35,106 nt of DNA. Origin: Thermomucor indicae-seudaticae. Lineage: Eukaryota; Mucoromycota; Mucoromycetes; Mucorales; Lichtheimiaceae. A program made the translations under genes and the position numbers. The notes below the pieces were generated by a model. It was given only the letters and a program-made list of their open reading frames with translations, was not told the origin of the DNA and made no database searches. The stretch lies in NCBI GenBank assembly GCA_000787465.1, contig JSYX01000355.1, positions 1 through 35,106 on the forward strand, given 5' to 3'. Each line of letters opens with the position of its first letter. Positions within the stretch are counted from its first letter, which is position 1. Below are positions 9,437 to 21,080 of this stretch, piece by piece.

Positions 9437-10952
9437 CTAAGTGAGTCGACGTTGAAAAGCCGTTTTGAAAAAGCCTTTCACGCGTACAACCATCCTGTTT
9501 TCTACTGCCCGAAGCTTGTTGTTATTGTTCTTTTTTGTTGTTTTTGATTCATCCGTGCGTGTGGGTGCAACTTGGACCTTCTTCTTTTTATAGAATATTC
9601 TTGTGAATAACCTGGACGCACGCGATGACTTTTTGCTTTTAGAAGTATGCTGATGCTCTGCTGCTGTTGATGACGACGATGAATCGGCTTTTTGTTCTTG
9701 TTCTGGCGGTGTGGGTGGTTGTGCTGCTGCGGATGATGACGAGGAAGAAGGATTTTGGATGATGATTTGCCGTTGCTGCTGTGGTGGAGGAGTCGCTATG
9801 GACGGTAGTTGCAGTGGAGGTGTCGGTGTTGGTAGCTTATTGAGCCAGGGGTGTTCCAGGCATTCTTCAGCCGAGATACGATCTTTGGCGCTTTTGCATA
9901 ACAGACGACTAATCAAGTTGGCCGCGTCGCTGGATACATAGGATGGCGTGGTGTAACTTCCAGTGCTGATCCGGCGAAACAATCGGGGCATATCTTCACC
10001 CTGGAACGGCAGAGTGCCTACCAACATGGCGTATAAAATCACACCACAACTCCACATGTCGACGGGTGGACCCAAGTAAGGAGTGGCAGTGACCATCTCC
10101 GGTGCGGCGTAGAATGGACTTCCGCAGTAAGTGCTCAGGACTTGTTCACGGTTACAAAGCTTGCCGAATCCAAAGTCGCAGATTCGTATCCTTTGGTACT
10201 TGTCAATAAGCACTATAAACCACCGCCATCATTAAAACAAAAACAGAAACAGAGGAATAAAGGAAGAATAGATAGCAAACGATTACTCACCATTTTCCGG
10301 TTTCAAGTCCCTATGTACGATGCCATTCTGTTACAGTGTTTAGTTTCACTTGTCGTATTTGCCAGATTCAACAGACGGACAGACAGACCTTGTGGATATA
10401 GCCCACTGCGTCAACGATCTCACGAAACCACCGCCTAGCCGTTGGCTCTTCCAGTTTGTGATTTTCCTTGATTTTCTCAAACAGTTCTCCACCGTCGATG
10501 TATTCCATGGCCACATAAATGGCCTCGTCGTCCGAACACACGTCATAAACATCCACTATATTCTTATGCTTCATATGTCTGGAGAACGTTTCGCATATCG
10601 CTTGCTCATTGAGGGCGTGTTTCCGCTGATCATTGGTTTTAAACGAAGTCTTGTCAATCACCTTGACTGCAACCTAATAAACCACCCAGTCTATGCCATG
10701 AGTTTCTTTGTTACTCCCTTATCCCGGTGTACTCGATCATCACCTGGTTGCCTGTTTCGATGTCCCTTGCAAGGTAAACTTTACCAAAGTTGCCTTTACC
10801 AAGTAAACATAGACGCTCATAACGTCCTTCAAAAAGACCAGTGGATTTTCGTGACTTGACCTAGCATGTATGGTTACACCAGATCACGAATCTTTTGAAA
10901 TTCTTGAAAAACTCACTTCGTCCTGTCGTCGGATCGTCATGCTGGCCGCCAT
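9437..10952 (-). CDS. CAMK/SNF1-like serine/threonine protein kinase
   Basis: Exons on the minus strand: 10917-10952, 10744-10860, 10389-10673, 10291-10327, 9437-10212; 416 aa. The kinase domain spans about residues 26-285: glycine loop GKGNFG (33-38), VAVK lysine 55, HRDLKPEN (151-158), DFG (171-173), an activation loop ending CGSPFYAAPE, and HPWL at the end. The CGSP-YAAPE form, with the DMWSCGVILYAML that follows it, is typical of the CAMK-like/SNF1-related group. The C-terminal third is low complexity (runs of Q, S and N), with KKSSRASRLFTRIFYKKKK and a basic amphipathic end, which may bind membrane (inference). No UBA or KA1 domain is recognisable, so the precise subfamily is open. The start MAAS at 10952 could also be the nearby internal Met5. 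Confidence 0.9.
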
Positions 10953-11143
10953 GCAAATGAACAATAGAGGTAAAAGGAAGAAGTAAGGAAGATAAAGAGA
11001 GGAACGAGAGATATTGGAAAATGCTTCGGAAACTTTTTTGTCTCGCCTCGTTTGACTTTAGACCGGATTATCATCAAGGAATTTTTCGTGCGCGATAATT
11101 TTAATGATGTGTGCTCTTGATACTGTTTCAATGTTTGTTTCTC

Positions 11144-11909
11144 TTAAAGCTGGTCCCCAAGCTCGGCTAACATCAATGTTAATGCACATCGAGCCGTTTC
11201 GTCATCTTCGTCGTCGTCCTCCTCTTCTTCGAAATCGTTGTCTTCTTGTTGATGATGTTGATGTTGTTCCTCTATTTTTTGGTATAGAGCATAGTTGCTG
11301 TGCTGTGTGACATTGTTGACATTGTTGTTGTTGTTGCTGTTGGTCTGGGGTTCGATGGATGGCACAGAAAGTGTTGCAGGTTGTAAATCTTCCATTTCAT
11401 GGTCCGGTATTTCCAACATCATTTGTAATGCCTCTTGGTCCATCTGGGACAACATATGGCGTCAGACAAGGGGTGGTTATGACCAGAATAAAGGAAGAGA
11501 GAGACCTTCACTGACTGACCTGTAGTTGAAGCAACTTGGCTTGCCACATGGATTGCATTTGTAAAAGGAACTCTTGGTCCGCCAAAAGTTCCACGTAAAG
11601 TCTTCCGCATCGTTCTCTGTACGCATGTACACGTATCATTAACTTCTCACAGTCGCCACTCGAGTTCTGAAAAAAAGGTGTATAAGCTTACGCGGCCTCA
11701 GGTATATGATGACGTGCTCGCGGTGAAGGTTTTCGCAGTGCAAACGGCCCTCCGGACGATGAAGCGTGCCCATTCCTGACGAAATTGGGCCGAGAATTAC
11801 GTGAATAAGAGTCATAATTCGCTCGTGTCGCTAGAGGACGCGGGCCCGTTCCATTGTTGACGTGGTGCTCGGTCGGCTCATGCGATGCTTCCTGTTGATC
11901 GGTTGACAT
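11144..11909 (-). CDS. Uncharacterised protein with coiled-coil-like centre and acidic tail
   Basis: Proposed exons on the minus strand: 11692-11909, 11520-11616, 11144-11443; 204 aa. The N-terminal 73 residues are polar and disordered-looking (S, R, N, H, P). Exon 2 gives a helical Q/L-rich stretch (LYVELLADQEFLLQMQSMW). Exon 3 has an N-repeat, an H/Q patch and a strongly acidic run (about ten E/D), ending ALTLMLAELGDQL. I chose the 75-nt first intron (11617-11691) because the nearer CAG acceptor would make a 25-nt intron and an early stop. The second intron is 76 nt. No family is recognised. The acidic block and the hydrophobic C-terminus could suggest a transcriptional regulator, but that is speculation. 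Confidence 0.6.
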
Positions 11910-12557
11910 GCAATTGTCAAAGGGAAGGAGCAGAAATAACTTGCAAAAATTTCAAGTCCCGGTTTTCAAGCGACAATGCTTATTAGGTTAATGGGGCAAG
12001 TCAAGCGTAAAGCTTCAGGGACCACTATCTAAATGTAGAAAACAGCTCTATTTAAAGTAGCTAGAAGACGTTGATCTAACTACATGGTAAAGAGAGCTAG
12101 TAAAGGGTTAAGACAGAGCGCGGAATCATGTAATGAAAGAAATCGAACACTGTTGAATAACTTGGAGAAGCTTATAACATAAGGCCCGTTTGTGACGATG
12201 ATGAACTGTCACAGGCTGCCAAAGATCCTTAATGGCAAACCGGTGGGCTTGCAGATAAAAAGTCCCGGGGCTAATCATTAATAACTTTCTGCGACTGCAT
12301 GGAAATGCTCCGTGTCTCAGTGAATAGCTTGCTTGCCGCATAAATTAGACGCGCTTACCATTATGGTGCTCGAGATCAATTTTGCGCCGGTCGAAGCCCA
12401 GGCTCATGTAAGTCAAGCAAGCTTATTTCTTTTTTAGCGCAGCCGGAGCAGCAGTGGGTTTTTGAGTTCGCTCGGGGAAAAGTAACCATCATCGAGTTTT
12501 ACAGGACTTCTACGATAGAAAAATTTCCCTACAGCGTAAAATCCAGTTTGCGAGGCA
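11910..12557. other. Divergent intergenic region
   Basis: This separates the minus-strand uncharacterised gene from the plus-strand zinc-ribbon gene and should hold both promoters. An ATG at 12363 opens 15 codons (MVLEINFAPVEAQAH) and is followed by a perfect GTAAGT at 12408, so it may be an upstream exon of the next gene, joined at 12567. The frame fits, but conservation cannot be judged. Other open stretches between 12430 and 12590 do not connect cleanly. Confidence 0.4.
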
Positions 12558-13522
12558 ATGTTGCAGAATCCAAGCGGTAATGAAGAGACAGCCATGTCTC
12601 TGCTGAGCACCTACATGCTCCAAGGCTGGGTAAAGTTTAAAATGACGGGTAGAAGCGATGGTCTGTCTAAGGGGCATGCAATGGTATACACACAGGTCAT
12701 GACAGATGAAAAGTGCCGGGTACCTGATTGCATTGTGCCCATGATGCGATCAAAGGATGGGTCCATTCGATTCTGCGTCACACATGATACCCTCCCGACC
12801 GGATCGCCCAACCAAGATCACGAGAAGAAGCCAGAAAACAATGAAGCACGTGAAAACGATAATAACCAGGAACCACCGATTCCGAATGATCAACAACAGC
12901 AGCAGCAACAGGACGAAGCACGGATTCGACGCGAACAGTCTTCTCGGGCATCACAACTCATTGGGCAAAAACTATTGCAGCGTTGGACGTTATTAAACGA
13001 AACCTGCCCCAATCCTACGTGTTATGCGGTAAAGACCAGAGTACAAAGAGAGAGAGATACGGGGTAAAAAACGACTGAGCAGAGAAAAATAGATACCCCT
13101 GATGCGTAATCCATCGAAACAAATAGTTTGCGTCATCTGTAACCGTGTCTATCTACCTCTTGAAGAAGAAGATGAACCAGTGCAACCAAAGCGTATCAAG
13201 GTAAAACTATTTTCCTTGTTCTTCAAATTACCCGGGTTTTGACACGAAAATTTTATTTTGCAAGACGGACCCAGTACCACCCCCTCAGCAGATACAACCA
13301 AAGACTGAATTATCAACACCACGACCCTCATCGACACCGTCATTCCATGCACACGCCTACACGGGTCCAATTACTGAAAAACTCCAGGAACTGACATCAC
13401 GCGTACAAGCATCCAAAGATCCCATCGAATTGAAACGTCTCTTTGAAAGCATCCAAGCGGGTGCAGCGGCCATTCGTGCGTGTCTCGAAACCGAGGGAGC
13501 GTGCCGCCAAACTGGGTTGTAA
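12558..13522 (+). CDS. ZNRD2/SSSCA1 (autoantigen p27) family zinc-ribbon protein
   Basis: Exons: 12558-12629, 12696-13028, 13093-13200, 13265-13522; 256 aa from the ATG at 12558. Two copies of the family module are visible. The first is LLSTYMLQGW-VMTDEKC-x4-C with PMMRSKDGSIRFCVTH. The second is LIGQKLLQRWTLLNETC-x4-C with PLMRNPSKQIVCVIC. The second keeps four cysteines; the first has His where the last Cys is expected. A Q-rich linker lies between them, and the C-terminal helix ends IRACLETEGACRQTGL, typical of fungal members. The 66-nt intron 12630-12695 has no stop and is a multiple of three; I treat it as an intron because removal restores W-VMTDEKC. The family's molecular role is poorly known. 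An upstream exon at 12363 is possible. Confidence 0.8.
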
Positions 13523-13602
13523 CAATAATAATAAGTTGTTCAATGATATTACCATGGACATGGCCGCGCGCGCGGAGATGCGATCAGGTGATGCCATGTA
13601 CG

Positions 13603-13622
13603 AAAAAAAAAAAAAAAAAAAA

Positions 13623-13656
<34 letters not shown>
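13603..13656 (+). repeat. Long poly-A tract between convergent genes
   Basis: Twenty A, one C, then 33 A lie in the 153-bp gap between the stops of the zinc-ribbon gene (13522) and the MAPKKK gene (13676). On the minus strand it is a long T tract just past the MAPKKK stop. It is a simple mononucleotide repeat and could influence 3' end formation of either gene. It is also a place where assemblers may miscount length. Confidence 0.9.
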
Positions 13657-13658
<2 letters not shown>

Positions 13659-13675
13659 GCGAAGGGTTATACAGC

Positions 13676-16600
13676 TTATGAAGGTTCTGATGAGGGTACT
13701 ACTACACGATCGTCTTCCATGGAGCGTATTGATCGTTTATTGTTGCTAGCTATGGATCCTGTCCGATTGACGGGTTCACCAGCGAGGTCCTGCGCATGCT
13801 GAGTTGCAATTTCTCGGAAATAGGCCTGAGTCTGCGCACCGTTGATATGACTGTCGGCCATCCCTTCAATGGCCAGGCTGTTGGGAATACTGCGAACAAG
13901 AGGCCGCTCGTACGAATTAACGGAGCCCACAGAGCGCATACCTTCATCGCTGTACTTATAGCCACCAGCCGCAGAGTTGCTATCATACATATCTGGCTGA
14001 GGCATGACTATCTCGCCGTCTTCGTTGTAGTAGCTTTCCAGATAACTTGTAATCCAAGGATGTGACAGAAGCTCAGTGGCTGTAGGGCGCTTCATCGGAC
14101 TACGAGTAAAGCATTTCTTTAAAAAGTCGATACCGAGTGTTGACAACTGCGACGGATCAGGAAGCGGCGGATGACCCGTGACGACATGATACATGACAGA
14201 CCATTCGTTCTCCAGCGTACTCCAAGGCCGACGACCCGTCGCCATTTGCACAATGCAGCAAGCAAGTGACCATATATCCATTGAACCCTTTCGACCCGTG
14301 TCTCCTCCAGTGATAACTTCTGGTGCCTAATAATGATATCAGTCAGATGAACCATACAAGTGTAGATATGTACAGTCTTTGAAACTTACCATGTACATTG
14401 GTGTGCCTGCCAAGCTATTAACATGCATATTCATCGTCGTTCGACCCATCGTCTTTTGTCCCTTTGCAAGGATTTTGGCCGCACCAAAGTCAGATAACTT
14501 GAGTTGGCCTTGGTAGTCAATCAAAATGTCTATGGAAAATTTTCTTTAGACACAATGACCGATAGAATGGAAGGAAAACACTTACTGTCTGGTTTAATAT
14601 CTCGATGAACGATATTGTTTTCGTGCAAATATTGAAGGCCGCATAAAAGCTCGTATGCATATTTTACAATATATACCTCGTCCTCAATTCTGCCTCCATG
14701 ATCTAAAAGCGCTCCTAAGCTTCCGTTCTCGCAATACTCCATGAAAATGTAGACTTTATCACGGTGCACTTCCTGTAAAACAAGAGAAATGTGAATCTCC
14801 TGCCGTGTGTATCGTTGTCATGAGGGCCGCTTACCATGCCGTAATACTGCACAATGTTAGGGTGATTCAGCATTTCCATTACTTTCATTTCTTCTTTGAT
14901 TGCCTTGTGTAGTGCTGATAAAGAACTAGAATCAGGAAACCGGATTTCCTTGACAGCCATGACAGATGATGTGTCCAAGTTGATAGCCAGATAAACCGAT
15001 CCAAACGTGCCCGCACCAATGAATCGGCCTTGTTGCCACCGAAATGAAATATTGGATGAAGAAGGTGCCAAGAATACAAGAGACTGATCCTCGGGCTTCT
15101 GGTCATCCAGTATTTTACCCACAATCTTCTTCTCTTGCTCTTCCAAGTTCCGCTTCTCCTCTAGCTCATGAATCTTTCGCATCCAGACATCACGAATATA
15201 CGTGACGCCTCCTGAGGCCGTAACTGTGTCGTCGTTTGATGCTCCAAAGGTTGAACTGGTTGTGATATTGTCCTTATTACCAGACTGTTTATTCGTCATG
15301 TAAAAGTTTCGCTTCGCTGTTAATCCTCGTCGCCGTTGCTGCTCCTCTTTCAGTTGCAGCTCGTGTGTCCACCGCGTGCCCAACACATCAAAGTGTGATA
15401 TCAGCAGGGCGATACACCGTGCAACTTTACTCTGCAACGTGGCGAACTCTGACTCATTCAATGCCAGGATGTTGACACCGCGAGTCATAAGATGACCAAA
15501 CTCTAGAGCTGCCACTGCCCAGCGGAACGTTTTACGGTCGCTCGGAACACAATCATCAGTGATAAAGCAAATCCAATCAATGGCAAGCCGTACAAGCTTC
15601 AAATCCAGTTGCAGACGAACTGCAAGCTCCAAAAATCGCGCGGCTCGCATACCAAAGTCGCTGGCAAAGCTGAAACACTCTTCTACTAACTCCTGACATC
15701 CAAGTTCCAGCGTCTGCTTCCGAATAGTGCCCACACTAGAAATAGCCGAGTCTGCGAGCTTAAACACAGTCATCTTGATCTTGTAAAGCTCACGGTTGAT
15801 TCGAGGTATGTGAGCTCGATGTTCCTGAAGGATCTCAATGCCAGCGTCCTGCACTGCCTTCCAAAAGTGCGCTCTGACAGACTGTAATGCATTGGCGTCG
15901 CCCGTTACAAGACGTAGCCGTTTCGGTTTGGTACCGAGAGGGATATATGGAGTCGGTATTTCCACTACATCACCTGTCCAGATGATGTTTTGCCAGGGCG
16001 TCAGTATCAACACATAATCCTCGTACTGCTCAACGGTCGACCCCGGTGTCCCTGGTGTCGTAGCAGCGTTCTTTTCGTCAGCAAAACATGTCTTTATGAG
16101 TCGCCGTATAGCTTCGTCTCGATTATATAGCGAAGGTGAAGCAATAATGTATATTCGTTCCTCTTCAAATGATCCAGTATACACAAGAAAGTGTCCGCTC
16201 GTCACCAAGCAATCAACTAGCTTTTCCATGTTGTTCACATCGACAACATATTCAGCTGCATTCTCAAATTGGCCTGTAAACGATCTGGAAACAAAGAAAG
16301 AAGCGTGAATACGGAGAACAAAGCATTTTCGCACACACTTACTTTGCAAACTGTAAAAGCTTTCGGGCGCGCATCCGCATCGTATGGAGTACCTTGGTGT
16401 ATTTGACTTCGATCCCGCCATCAACGGTTTCCGGTGGCACTTTTAGGCTGGAAATATAGTCTTGCATTACATCGGCGAGAAGCCGATTTGTCAACTGACT
16501 GGATGGAACAACGCGTGCTTAGGTGCGAACTAGGTCGACTAACTCAGCTGCTACTTACCAAAACTGACTGGCACATTCTGCATCAGCGCCTTCCACTGCT

Positions 16601-18102
16601 TGGCACACCGTCCCCTTCAGGAAATCCCATTCCTTGTCCATCACCTCACATTCACGAAGACTGTTTTCGTGCTCCAGATCCAATTTATATGTGATGAGCT
16701 TAAAGTAAAACCGCATAGATTCCATAAGCACCAAATCATAGTCTTGGTCGATAAACTCGTCCGCTTTTAGCTGCCATCCGGGTGCAGGATTCGCGAGTTC
16801 CTCGTACTGGCGTTTGACGCGGCATGCCAATGCAAGTAGGCCGCGGTAATCTTCCATCATCGCATCAACCATCTGTTTCGGTGGTTCATGCAAGCGGTCC
16901 TTGTATTCCAAGCGCAGTTTCAGGGCTTCCTCCACCAAAGACGTTGGGAAAACTGCCAGCCGTCGCAACTGATTAATGAAAGGAGGCAAGTTCATCTCCT
17001 CAAAAAGACTGCTGTTTGCGATCATTGTACTTTTTGACTTGACCAGTAGCATGTTCAAAGCCGACAACGTTCGCTTATCAAATGTATCCTGCAATGCAGA
17101 TTCTTTTAGGATACGTTCCACAAAGGACGGGTCAGTGCGCTGGACTTGCAGGAAAGACGACATGTCCTTCGCGGATTCTGCTGCTACTGCTTGTTGTTCT
17201 TCCAGAATGTGGCCTTGCTTGCGTGCGATCTGGAGATCCTCCGAGCCCGTCCAGTCCCGCAAGATTTTGTACTGCATATGTAAGCTGCGCGTAATCGTAC
17301 ACCAGGCATTGAGGGCATCCAGCCTAGCCTGAAATTCGGGTGCGCCATATTTTGGATTGGCGTGAATCATCTCGGCGCGCGTCGAGTACAGCGATTCGAT
17401 CCGGTCTACACTCTTCAACACTTCTGCGACCTGATCGAGCGCCGTCTCATCACGCTTGTCGTCATCCACGCGGAAAGTCATGACGGCCTGGATCACGTTA
17501 TCAATGTCACGCCTTCCTTCTTCGAGGTATTTCTGTTCCTGCGCAATCGTTCTCCCGCGCAAAAGCGCCCTCAACGAGATCCAAATTTCTTGTATCGGTT
17601 TCTGCTGCTTAAGCCGGTCTGACGTGTACAAACGTTTCTTTTCCGATTTCAGAACTTCTCCCATAAGCACTGACTGCAACATCTGTTGCCATTCCAGACG
17701 CTCATGCGTGATCTCGGGCGGGGCAAGCGATTGATTGCGATAGAGCTGATTAAATGCAGTTTCATTCTCTTCATTATTGTCATCGTCTTCATCCCCGTCA
17801 CTGCCCTCGTCGTCATAGTCGTCCTCTCCCAGATCTTGTCGCGCAAAACTGTGTGGCATGTTGAAAGGCCAAGGCTGTTGTCGTTCTTGATCTTGGTTCA
17901 TCATGGCGTCTGTTGAATTGAGATGGTTTGGGATTCTGTGCCCTACATCCGCGGTGTTCGATGAAGGCAAAGCGTGTCGATCGTAATGAGCAGGACTATA
18001 ATTGGCACTGGGGTTAATCGTCGAACAGGATTCCTGGAAACGAATAGGCGTGCTTTGTTCCTCTTGCTCCTCAGTCCACCGTACTCTCCGTACACTCGTC
18101 AT
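13676..18102 (-). CDS. SSK2/Wis4/MEKK4-type MAP kinase kinase kinase
   Basis: Minus-strand exons: 16559-18102, 16343-16498, 14835-16284, 14586-14772, 14390-14529, 13676-14326; 1,375 aa. In yeasts this family phosphorylates the MAPKK of the osmotic and general stress (HOG/Sty1) pathway. The long N-terminal half has an acidic patch (about residues 75-95) and then an extended helical region of SSK2 type. The kinase domain lies at about 982-1252: GAGTFG, lysine 1012, HRDIKPDN (1106-1113), DFG (1126-1128) and a loop with SLAGTPMYMAPEVI. The TTMNMHVNSLAGTP stretch carries likely activating Ser/Thr sites. HPWI closes the domain, and a Ser-rich tail of about 120 residues follows. All junctions are GT-AG with 56-63-nt introns. 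A TATAAAAG sits 128 bp before the ATG. Confidence 0.92.
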
Positions 18103-18229
18103 TTTCAGTCAGTGATGCGAAAGCTAGAGGAAATCCCGGGGGACAGGTGAGGGGCCGTTGCGGCTTGCGCGGGTGTCAAAACAGAGAAGAAAGCAGCAAG
18201 TGTCACTGTATGTTCGCCTGCTTCAATCC

Positions 18230-18237
18230 CTTTTATA
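18230..18237 (-). promoter_or_regulatory. Probable TATA box of the MAPKKK gene
   Basis: TATAAAAG on the minus strand, about 128 bp upstream of the start codon at 18102. Position and match are good for a fungal core promoter. It was identified by eye only. Confidence 0.5.
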
Positions 18238-18971
18238 ACTCGGAGAGCGAAATGCTCTGATTCGACGTTCCCCATTTGTGGCGCACATCAAATACAGACA
18301 TCCAAGGAAAGCGCATTGGAAGAGAGTAACTGGGCAAGCAGCAAATCTTGTGGTACGTCAAAAAGTAGGCACTTGTATCAGCATGACATTATGCCTGTAT
18401 TCAAGTTGCTATTCTCGATATTTGACAGCGTAGCCCGACTTGATGTCGTGCTGTTTTCATTTTTCAGCATGCATGAAAACCTAATTTCTAAGCCTTACTC
18501 ATATCGTATTAAGCACGGACTAGACAAGATAGGTGGAATTACTCTCATGGTCCATGCAGCACTTGTTTGTTATCCTGGTTGTTCAGCGGCTTATATGACA
18601 TGCTTCGACGGATTAATAAGGATTATAGGTATATTAGCAGTGCTGTGTGCAATGCCTATGTTACATACAATGGTTAAGGAAGAATAGACAATGAAAATGC
18701 CTAGCAAAAGAAGAAAAAATTGCCAGTCGTTCCGACTTGACAAGGCAAAGGTATGTGTCTATCAAAGCGCTTCAATTGAACGCTCTCACCAAAGCAGTAA
18801 TGGATCACTTTTCGCTGTAATGACTCCATAACCAACAAACATTATCATCCAACAAGACATGAGTATATTGATAAAATCATTATATTGCTACAAAGACCCA
18901 ATTTACACAAAGCAAACTGTGAACATGAGGCAATGCCCCTGTCACATGCTTTCTGTTGACCGTTTATACAT
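18238..18971. other. Intergenic region between the MAPKKK promoter and porin 3' end
   Basis: A plus-strand open frame at 18316-18687 has an internal ATG at 18391 and a hydrophobic second half. Codon texture and lack of any recognisable family make it doubtful. The right end is 3' flanking sequence of the porin gene. No RNA gene was recognised. Confidence 0.4.
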
Positions 18972-20213
18972 CTAGTTCTCAAGGGTGAAGGCGAGACCGA
19001 GCTTGTGGGCGTTCTCGTTAAGACGAGTCGTGTCAACCGAAGCACCAAGGTTAACCTTGACACCGGGGCGAAGAGCCTGGGTGTAGCTGTGTGATGAAAA
19101 AGATAAGCACTTTAGTATTCGGTGGATAATATCAATCACAAAACTTACGAGAGACCAAGGACACCCGAGTTCGAAATCTTGCCCTTGACGAAAGCAGAGC
19201 TGTCCAGCTTAAGCTTGGCACCGACTTCCAGGGCAACAGCGTTGTTGCCAGTAGCGTCCCAAGAGGCCTTACCAGAAGCCTCGAGATCGTCGTTGACGCG
19301 GTGGTAGTAAGAGGCAGAGAAGTTGTTCAGGTTGTTGGTGGCGTGAATGGCAACAGCGTATTCAGCAGCAGAGTAACCGAAAGCAGCGTTGTAGCGGCTG
19401 ATCTGTGGTAAAAGGGGCGCGCGCGCGCACGTTTAGTCCGATATACCCCAAACTCGATCGTTTCTCTTTTTACCTTTCCGTCCAAGACGTTGTACGAGAC
19501 TTCACCACCGGCAAGGAAACCTTGACGGCCAACGACCGAGTTGACAGTGAAGTGAGTCTGAAGAAAACCAGTCAATAAAAAAGATCTGTATTTATTTAAA
19601 GTCAATCAATCGTATCGTTACCTTGAAAACGTCCAAAGTGGCAACAGTGTGGACGTTGGGCTGCTTGTAAGTAGCGTTGATCTTGGCACCGTGCTCGTTA
19701 ACAGAAGGAAGAAGAGAGGTCAAAAGTTCAAGCTTCAGACCCTCTGTAAACAAAGTGGGGATCAGCATCAGTGGCGCCGCCACCTTTTCCACATGAGAAA
19801 AACTTACTGGCCAGGTTGTTCTCGAGCTCGATCTTGCCGTTAAGGTGGTTCGAAGTGGTCCAGGCCTCAGTGAAGGTGATACCCTTGGCCTTGTCGGCGT
19901 ACTTGGTTTCCAGATCACCGACAATGATGCCAGTCTTGTTGTCTCTCTGGCCATTGACCTTGAAAGTCTAAAAAACAGGGGAACAATGATGGTTTGTTTC
20001 CAATGTCGCCAACAATGAGAGCGGGGCCTGCCTTACCACACCGTTAGGAGCGGTGGTCTTGACTTCAAGCTTGACGCCACCAATGGGGTAGTCCTTGGAC
20101 AAGAGGTCCTTGGCGGCCTTGCCGATGTCATTGAAAGCAACTAACCAGACCTGTGTGTGAGACGCGCGCTCGCTCGCCACGGACGGACAATAAGACTTAC
20201 CAGGAACAGACAT
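18972..20213 (-). CDS. POR1: Mitochondrial outer-membrane porin (VDAC)
   Basis: Voltage-dependent anion channel; a 19-stranded beta barrel that passes metabolites across the outer mitochondrial membrane. Seven minus-strand exons: 20201-20213, 20037-20140, 19808-19967, 19622-19743, 19474-19557, 19149-19402, 18972-19086; 283 aa, exactly the usual family length. The N-terminus MSVPVAFNDIGKAAKDLL forms the usual pore helix, followed by alternating-strand sequence such as TNNLNNFSASYYHRV. The end, GVKVNLGASVDTTRLNENAH then KLGLAFTLEN, is characteristic. The first exon is only 13 nt (MSVP plus one base), so gene callers may miss the start. Introns are 60-71 nt; one contains a GC-alternating tract. 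Confidence 0.95.
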
Positions 20214-21080
20214 TCTGGCACAAAAAGAGAAGCACAGATAGAGTAAGAATAATAATGGGAGTGCCTGAATACAAGTGGGAAAAATACCTGTATTTACGCA
20301 GCTAGAAACAAGGAAAAAAGAGGCGCTATTTTGTCAGCAGGGCCCTTGTTCAGGTCTGAGATGGGGGATCGGAGATTCAAAGGCAAAAGTTTTTTGCACT
20401 GGGGTCAGCCCGTCGCGTTGCTGGGATCATCCACGCCATTTTCCCCAAAAATAACGCCTCCTTTTGTCTGTTCCTCTGACGTCGTGAAAAAAAAGTAAAA
20501 CTCTACGAAACACTCCGCTAAGGTCATGTTTAGCAGATCACTGAATAGGAACGCGATTCATCGGCAGAGGATTATGCTTATCTTGTGACGCAAGGGTATT
20601 TTACTTTTTACGAATAAAATTCCCAAAGGTTAAGTTATTCGTAAACTTTTACACACTATATTTGCATACGCAATCCTGAACTACAGTTTCTTTTGACGTA
20701 AACGATACGGAGAGTATGCAAGCTAAAGCAGCCAGGAAAGAGCTAGTGTGCCCTTCGATGACGTAGTACGTAAGGTTCACTTGATACAAGGGATCAGAGT
20801 TTCGTGTATCAGAACAGACCATACAAGGTTGTGAATTGATAGCAAACGGCATGTTTTGCATTGTATGTCGAACACAGTATCGCAAAGTGTTGATAGCGAG
20901 CTCTCGTTTCTCGACGTAAGCCTTTCCTGATTTGTGCTTCGAGAAACCACATCGAGATTGATATGGACAAAACCAACAGCAAAGGTATTATTATCAAGTT
21001 GACAAAAGAAACAAAAAATGACGAAATGCAGGTTTATATTGAACCAACAAATGTGTTAAGGGGGGTATTGCTTGTGCCTT
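20214..21080. other. Intergenic: porin promoter and alpha-tubulin 3' flank
   Basis: Both neighbours are on the minus strand, so this 867-bp gap holds the 3' end of alpha-tubulin on the right and the porin promoter on the left. A short open frame on the minus strand at 20649-20885 shows no family features. No RNA gene or repeat is recognised. Confidence 0.5.

Noticed and set aside
11667..11691. 25-nt intron in the uncharacterised gene
   Set aside because: Too short for splicing and gives an early stop; the acceptor at 11617 makes a 75-nt intron that keeps the frame.
13443..13802. Frame with a lysine run across the poly-A tract
   Set aside because: It overlaps the zinc-ribbon gene end and the MAPKKK gene in other frames; the lysines are just the A homopolymer.
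18316..18687. 123-codon frame between the MAPKKK and porin genes
   Set aside because: It begins at TTG, has only an internal ATG, no recognised family and no splice or promoter support.
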